Positions 60,259-64,000 of a stretch of 64,000 nt of DNA are shown one piece after another. This stretch comes from Colwellia_A sp047621305 (lineage in GTDB: Bacteria; Pseudomonadota; Gammaproteobacteria; Enterobacterales; Alteromonadaceae). The notes below the pieces were generated by a model, which saw only the letters and a list, made by a program, of their open reading frames with translations, was not told where the DNA came from and ran no database searches. The position numbers were made by a program, and so were the translations under genes. The stretch is from assembly GCA_047621305.1 (NCBI GenBank), contig JBLHNB010000006.1, positions 1 through 64,000 on the forward strand, in the 5' to 3' direction. The stretch's first letter is position 1, and each line of letters starts with the position of its first letter.

Positions 60259-61230
60259 TTAACCACCCAGCATTGATAAGTTTGTGGTAGCGCCCGTAAG
60301 GTTTTCTTGTAAAAAATGCGTCGCTTTTTTATCTGTCATCATGGCTCTTATTTGTGCTTTTAATGGTTCAACATCATCTTGTTGTAAATATTCTTTAAGA
60401 GACAGGCCTTGTTCAGTAAATAAACATAAATGTAACTTGCCAAGCGAACTTATCCGTAATCGGTTACAGCTATTACAGAAATCTTTACTATAAGGCATGA
60501 TTAAACCAATGCGACCTAGATAATCCGGATGATAAAACTCTTGCGCAGGTCCTGATGACTTATCACGAATAGCGGGTAACCAACCATCGAGAATCAGATT
60601 TTGTTTTATCCGCGAACCTTGTACATGTTGGGCATTAAAGAATTCGGTATTATCACCTGTTTGCATTAATTCAATGAAACGTAAAGTCACGGGGGTATCT
60701 TTCAACCAGTCGAGATAGGTTTGAATGTCATAACCATTATATTCGCGCATTAGCACTGTATTTACTTTTACTGAAGGACGACCATCAGCTAAAGCCATAT
60801 CTATGCCTTTCAGGATATGTGGTAATTTATTATGGCCGGTGATGGTATTAAATTGTCGAGGATCTAAGCTATCAATACTAATATTAATAGCGTCAATTCC
60901 AGCATCTAACCAAGCAGGTAAATGTTCGGGTAATTTAAAACCATTACTGGTAATTGCGACTTTTTTTATGCCGGGCGTTTGTTTACAGGTAGCGATAATT
61001 TCTGGAAGGTCTTTACGTAATGACGGTTCTCCACCCGTAATACGAATTTTTTCTGTACCCATCTGCGCAAATGCATTAGCAATGCGTGTTATTTCAGGTA
61101 ATGAAAGGAATTCACGTTTTTGGTCACATTTATAACCGTCAGGCAAGCAATAGCTGCAACGAAAGTTACACACGTCAGTAATTGATAGGCGCAAATAATA
61201 AAATTTGCGACCAAAGTTGTCTGTTAACAT
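60259..61230 (-). CDS. moaA: GTP 3',8-cyclase MoaA (radical SAM)
   Basis: 323 residues from the ATG at 61230, which has AAGGTGAG as ribosome binding site; an upstream GTG (61260) would lie inside the leader structure. MoaA opens the pathway by rearranging GTP. The radical-SAM cluster is CNFRCSYC (near 23-30), with RITGGEPSLRKD. The second cluster ligands are CNSCNRLR and a later Cys. The C-terminus ends in Gly-Gly, which is essential in the family. First gene of the ten-gene minus-strand operon. Confidence 0.95.
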   Translation of the reverse strand: MLTDNFGRKFYYLRLSITDVCNFRCSYCLPDGYKCDQKREFLSLPEITRIANAFAQMGTEKIRITGGEPSLRKDLPEIIATCKQTPGIKKVAITSNGFKLPEHLPAWLDAGIDAINISIDSLDPRQFNTITGHNKLPHILKGIDMALADGRPSVKVNTVLMREYNGYDIQTYLDWLKDTPVTLRFIELMQTGDNTEFFNAQHVQGSRIKQNLILDGWLPAIRDKSSGPAQEFYHPDYLGRIGLIMPYSKDFCNSCNRLRISSLGKLHLCLFTEQGLSLKEYLQQDDVEPLKAQIRAMMTDKKATHFLQENLTGATTNLSMLGG

Positions 61231-61300
61231 CTCACCTTTCCAATGTCGGGAGGTCAGCACGTTTCCATGAAAACCCTGGCGGTTTATGTTATATAAATCG
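61231..61300 (-). promoter_or_regulatory. Probable Moco riboswitch (moaA leader)
   Basis: On the minus strand the bases before moaA read AACCGCCAGGGTTTTCATGG-AAACGTGCTGACCTCCCGAC-ATTGGAAAGGTGAG, which resembles the Moco RNA motif found in front of moaA in E. coli. The ACCT can pair with AGGT of the ribosome binding site, with CC/GG inside, giving a hairpin that hides the translation start. Only the 3' half is recognised with confidence; the remaining ~220 bases to moeA were not assigned. Confidence 0.6.
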
Positions 61301-61521
61301 AAAGATTAAATAACTAACCACGGCTTAAATAACCTGCCTATTTTGAAATAGGTTTAGTTAGAAAAGCTCGGCGAATAATAATAGTAAAAAATATTATAAC
61401 TTAAATTTGAGCAGGTATTGTATTATTATTTGAAAAACAAAAGCTTAATGTGTATCAAAAAGTAACGTGTCGTTGAGCTGTTATTATTACTGTCATTAGA
61501 TAGTTTTTACCTAAATAAAAG

Positions 61522-62769
61522 ATGAGTGTGATTATGGTTGATTGTTGTTCTACCCCAGGTTTATTAACATTTGAACAAGCCATGGCTGAGATGTTAGCGG
61601 TTATTAAACCAGTAACTGAAACAGAAGATGTTGTACTTGCTCAGGCGTTAGGACGTGTTTTGGCGAAAAATGTTATCAGCCCAGTAAATGTGCCTCCTCA
61701 TGATAATTCGGCTATGGACGGTTATGCTTTCGCGTTTGAGAGCCTAAAAGGTCAAGATTCATTACTACTTGCTGGTCGCTCTATGGCGGGTGACCCTTTT
61801 CAAGGTGAATGCTTATCAGGACAGTGTATTCGTATAATGACGGGCGCAAAAATGCCGATCGGTTGCGATACAGTTGAAATGCAAGAAAACTGCGATGCAA
61901 AAGATAACAATGTTCGCTTTTTAGCACCGCGAAAAATCGGCGATAATGTTCGTAATGCCGGTGAAGATATTGCAAAAGGACACGATGTTTTTGACCAAGG
62001 TCGAGTGATTTCGGCGATAGACTTAGGTATTTTAGCCTCTTTGGGTATCGCAAAAGTTGAGGTTATGCGTCAGCTAACGGTAGCATTAATATCAACAGGC
62101 GATGAACTTAAACCGCCAGGGTCATCTCTGTCTGAAGGTGATATCTATGAAAGTAATAGCTTTGCACTTGCGGGTATTTTGGAAAAAATGAATATTAAGG
62201 TCATTAACTTTGGTGTTATCGCCGATGATCAACAATTAATAACAACAGCTTTCGAGCAAGCTGATCAACAAGCGGATGCGGTTATTTCATCGGGCGGCGT
62301 TTCGGTTGGTGATGCGGATTATACTAAAATGGTACTTGAACAGCTCGGTGATATTAGCTTTTGGAAAATAGCGATGAAACCGGGTAAACCTTTTGCTTTT
62401 GGGCAACTACCCAACAGCGTGTTTTTTGGCTTACCGGGTAATCCGGTGTCTGCTATGGTAACGGCGCATGTATTGGCGATACCTGCTTTGTTGAAAATGC
62501 AAAACTGTAAAAACAAAGAGACTGTTACCTTAAAGGTGAAAACAAAAACACAATTGAAAAAATCTCCAGGACGAATGGACTTTCAACGAGGTGTTTTATC
62601 CGCTGATGACCAGGGGAATATGATAGTGCAAAGTACAGGTAGCCAGGGCTCTGGTATATTAACCAGCTTAGCAACGGCGAACTGCTATATTATTTTACCC
62701 TCCAGCCAGGGCACAGTTGAAGCGGGTGAATGGGTAAAAGTTCAATTGTTTGATCACTACATTGCTTGA
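61522..62769 (+). CDS. moeA: Molybdopterin molybdenumtransferase MoeA
   Basis: 415 residues. It inserts molybdate into adenylated molybdopterin. It has an N-terminal LTFEQAMAEMLAVIKPVTET, then VNVPPHDNSAMDGYAFAFES, the molybdopterin-binding domain with ISTGDELKPPGSSLSEGDIY and SSGGVSVGDADYTKMV, and a C-terminal beta domain. It is divergent from the moaA operon across about 290 bases. A later in-frame ATG at 61534 is an alternative start. The gene ends inside a 26-bp duplication. Confidence 0.93.
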   Translation: MSVIMVDCCSTPGLLTFEQAMAEMLAVIKPVTETEDVVLAQALGRVLAKNVISPVNVPPHDNSAMDGYAFAFESLKGQDSLLLAGRSMAGDPFQGECLSGQCIRIMTGAKMPIGCDTVEMQENCDAKDNNVRFLAPRKIGDNVRNAGEDIAKGHDVFDQGRVISAIDLGILASLGIAKVEVMRQLTVALISTGDELKPPGSSLSEGDIYESNSFALAGILEKMNIKVINFGVIADDQQLITTAFEQADQQADAVISSGGVSVGDADYTKMVLEQLGDISFWKIAMKPGKPFAFGQLPNSVFFGLPGNPVSAMVTAHVLAIPALLKMQNCKNKETVTLKVKTKTQLKKSPGRMDFQRGVLSADDQGNMIVQSTGSQGSGILTSLATANCYIILPSSQGTVEAGEWVKVQLFDHYIA

Positions 62770-62813
62770 TAAAATTATTTGATAGAATTGCTTGATAAGA
62801 TTTATTGATAAAG
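62762..62813 (+). repeat. 26-bp imperfect tandem duplication over the moeA stop
   Basis: TTGCTTGATAAAATTATTTGATAGAA-type sequence (62762-62787) is repeated with changes at 62788-62813. The first copy contains the moeA stop codon, TGA of TTGCTTGA. The rest of 62814-63044 is AT-rich with no gene seen. Confidence 0.65.
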
Positions 62814-63044
62814 CGTAGTGGGTAAATTTAGCTGATAAAATGATATTTCAGCTTTTTAGGCTATTTGAAATTTAAAATCTATTTAAACAAGTGTAAAGCA
62901 CTTTTATTAGAGGGGTTTACTCATTTGTTATCGTTAAATGGTTTTATTTTGTTTGTTTTGTTTTATTTGTAGATTTAAATTGCTCAAAACATCTTATTTG
63001 CTAAAATATATACTATTGATTATGCTGTAGTGTAGGTTAGTAAC

Positions 63045-64000
63045 ATGTCTCTTGAAACTCATTTTTTACCTTTTCGTAATAATATTATTGGTCAAAATTT
63101 AACGCATGAAATAAATGGGCAAATGCTTAATATCATTTATGCTGATTGGACAGCAAGTGGACGTTTATATCAACCTATTGAAAAATATATCAATAATGTT
63201 CTAGGTCCTTATGTTGCCAATACACATACGGAAACCAACTTAACCGGCAGTGCGATGACAAATGCCTATCACGATGCACAGCAGGTTATTAAACGCCATG
63301 TAAATGCGTGTGAAAATGACATTTTGATCACTGCAGGGGCTGGTATGACAGCTGTTGTGAATAAATTTCAACGTATTCTAGGCTTGCGTATTCCTGAACG
63401 TATGCAAGAGCAAGTCAATTTTGAAGCGCAAGACAAACCTGTGGTATTTATCACTCATATGGAACATCACTCTAATCAGACGTCGTGGTATGAGTGTGAT
63501 GTTACTTTAGAAATTGTTAACCCTGATGAAAACGGTTTACCTTCAATAAAGCACTTAAATGAATTACTTGAAAAATACAGTGAGCGCAAAGTAAAAATAG
63601 GTTCATTTTCGGCTTGCTCTAATGTAACCGGTATTAAAACCCCCTATTATCAATTAGCAGAAACAATGCATGAACATGGTGGACTTTGTTTCGTTGATTT
63701 TGCTGCTTCTGCTCCTTATGTTGATATTGATATGCATCCAATGAACCCAAAACAGTCTTTGGATGCCATTTATTTCTCTCCTCACAAATTCCTCGGTGGT
63801 CCGGGTAGCTCAGGGGTGCTTATTTTTAATAAAGCACTTTATAAAAATAAAGTACCTGATCATCCCGGTGGTGGTACGGTAACGTGGACAAACCCATGGG
63901 GAGAACACAGTTTTTTTCATAATATTGAAATGCGTGAAGATGGTGGAACACCGGGTTTTTTACAATGTATTCGCACTGCTTTGGCGATTAAAGTAAAAGA
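63045..64000 (+). CDS. Class V aminotransferase family protein, N-terminal part (cut by window edge)
   Basis: The frame is open from the ATG at 63045 to the window end, about 318 residues. The fold is that of class V aminotransferases and cysteine desulfurases: YADWTASGRLYQPIEKYI near the start, TAGAGMTAVVNKFQ, FITHMEHHSNQTSWYE, VDFAASAPYVDID and the PLP-binding Lys in SPHKFLGGPGSSGVL. The His pair in MEHHSN is as in cysteine desulfurases, but the active-site cysteine loop is beyond the visible part, so sulfur transfer cannot be claimed. It is separate from moeA. Confidence 0.8.
   Translation, partial: MSLETHFLPFRNNIIGQNLTHEINGQMLNIIYADWTASGRLYQPIEKYINNVLGPYVANTHTETNLTGSAMTNAYHDAQQVIKRHVNACENDILITAGAGMTAVVNKFQRILGLRIPERMQEQVNFEAQDKPVVFITHMEHHSNQTSWYECDVTLEIVNPDENGLPSIKHLNELLEKYSERKVKIGSFSACSNVTGIKTPYYQLAETMHEHGGLCFVDFAASAPYVDIDMHPMNPKQSLDAIYFSPHKFLGGPGSSGVLIFNKALYKNKVPDHPGGGTVTWTNPWGEHSFFHNIEMREDGGTPGFLQCIRTALAIKVK

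Noticed and set aside
1..64000. CRISPR arrays, tRNA or rRNA genes
   Set aside because: No regularly spaced repeats with unique spacers, no cloverleaf with T-loop and acceptor, and no rRNA-like sequence were seen by eye.

Overview
The window is an AT-rich chromosomal segment from a marine gammaproteobacterium. Protein sequences and gene order point to Alteromonadales, most likely Colwellia or a close relative. That placement is inferred from family resemblance and synteny, since no database could be searched. No rRNA, tRNA or CRISPR array was seen.

Layout. 1-322: end of an IS982-type transposase abutting a fragment of a short inverted-repeat element. 323-6866: a membrane-anchored FKBP isomerase, the GlrK/lipoprotein/GlrR two-component operon, a divergent EF-hand gene with putative GlrR sites and a sigma-54-like promoter, a complete 266-bp MITE-like element, a small membrane protein and a TauE/SafE permease. 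7315-25644: the full dcw division and cell-wall cluster (mraZ, rsmH, ftsL, ftsI, murE, murF, mraY, murD, ftsW, murG, murC, ddlB, ftsQ, ftsA, ftsZ, lpxC) with a MraZ-type operator. 26020-30290: an M23 peptidase, secA and mutT. 30291-33738: a gene-poor accessory block with an esterase lipoprotein, an integrase remnant and an unusual structured element. 33739-43900: yacG, zapD, coaE, the type IV pilus genes pilD/pilC/pilB with two pilins, nadC, a retropepsin-like protease, ampD and ampE. 44225-51441: pdhR and the pyruvate dehydrogenase genes aceE, aceF and lpd. 51528-54216: a TPR-GGDEF protein, a DUF3820 protein and rmf. 54289-62769: a tight ten-gene minus-strand molybdenum-cofactor/molybdate-transport operon (moaA to moeB) with a probable Moco riboswitch leader, plus divergent moeA. 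63045-64000: the start of a class V aminotransferase.

From mraZ to lpd the backbone order matches Escherichia coli (lpxC, a secM-position gene, secA, mutT, yacG, zapD, coaE, pilus genes, nadC, ampD, ampE, pdhR, aceEF, lpd). The insertion between mutT and yacG therefore stands out as an accessory site. The most interesting unexplained signal is there, at 32811-33517. It has two long imperfect inverted arms, each carrying a hairpin whose stem differs by paired changes while the loop is kept, and a 175-bp tandem repeat between them. The second most interesting signal is the putative GlrR/sigma-54 control region in front of the EF-hand gene.
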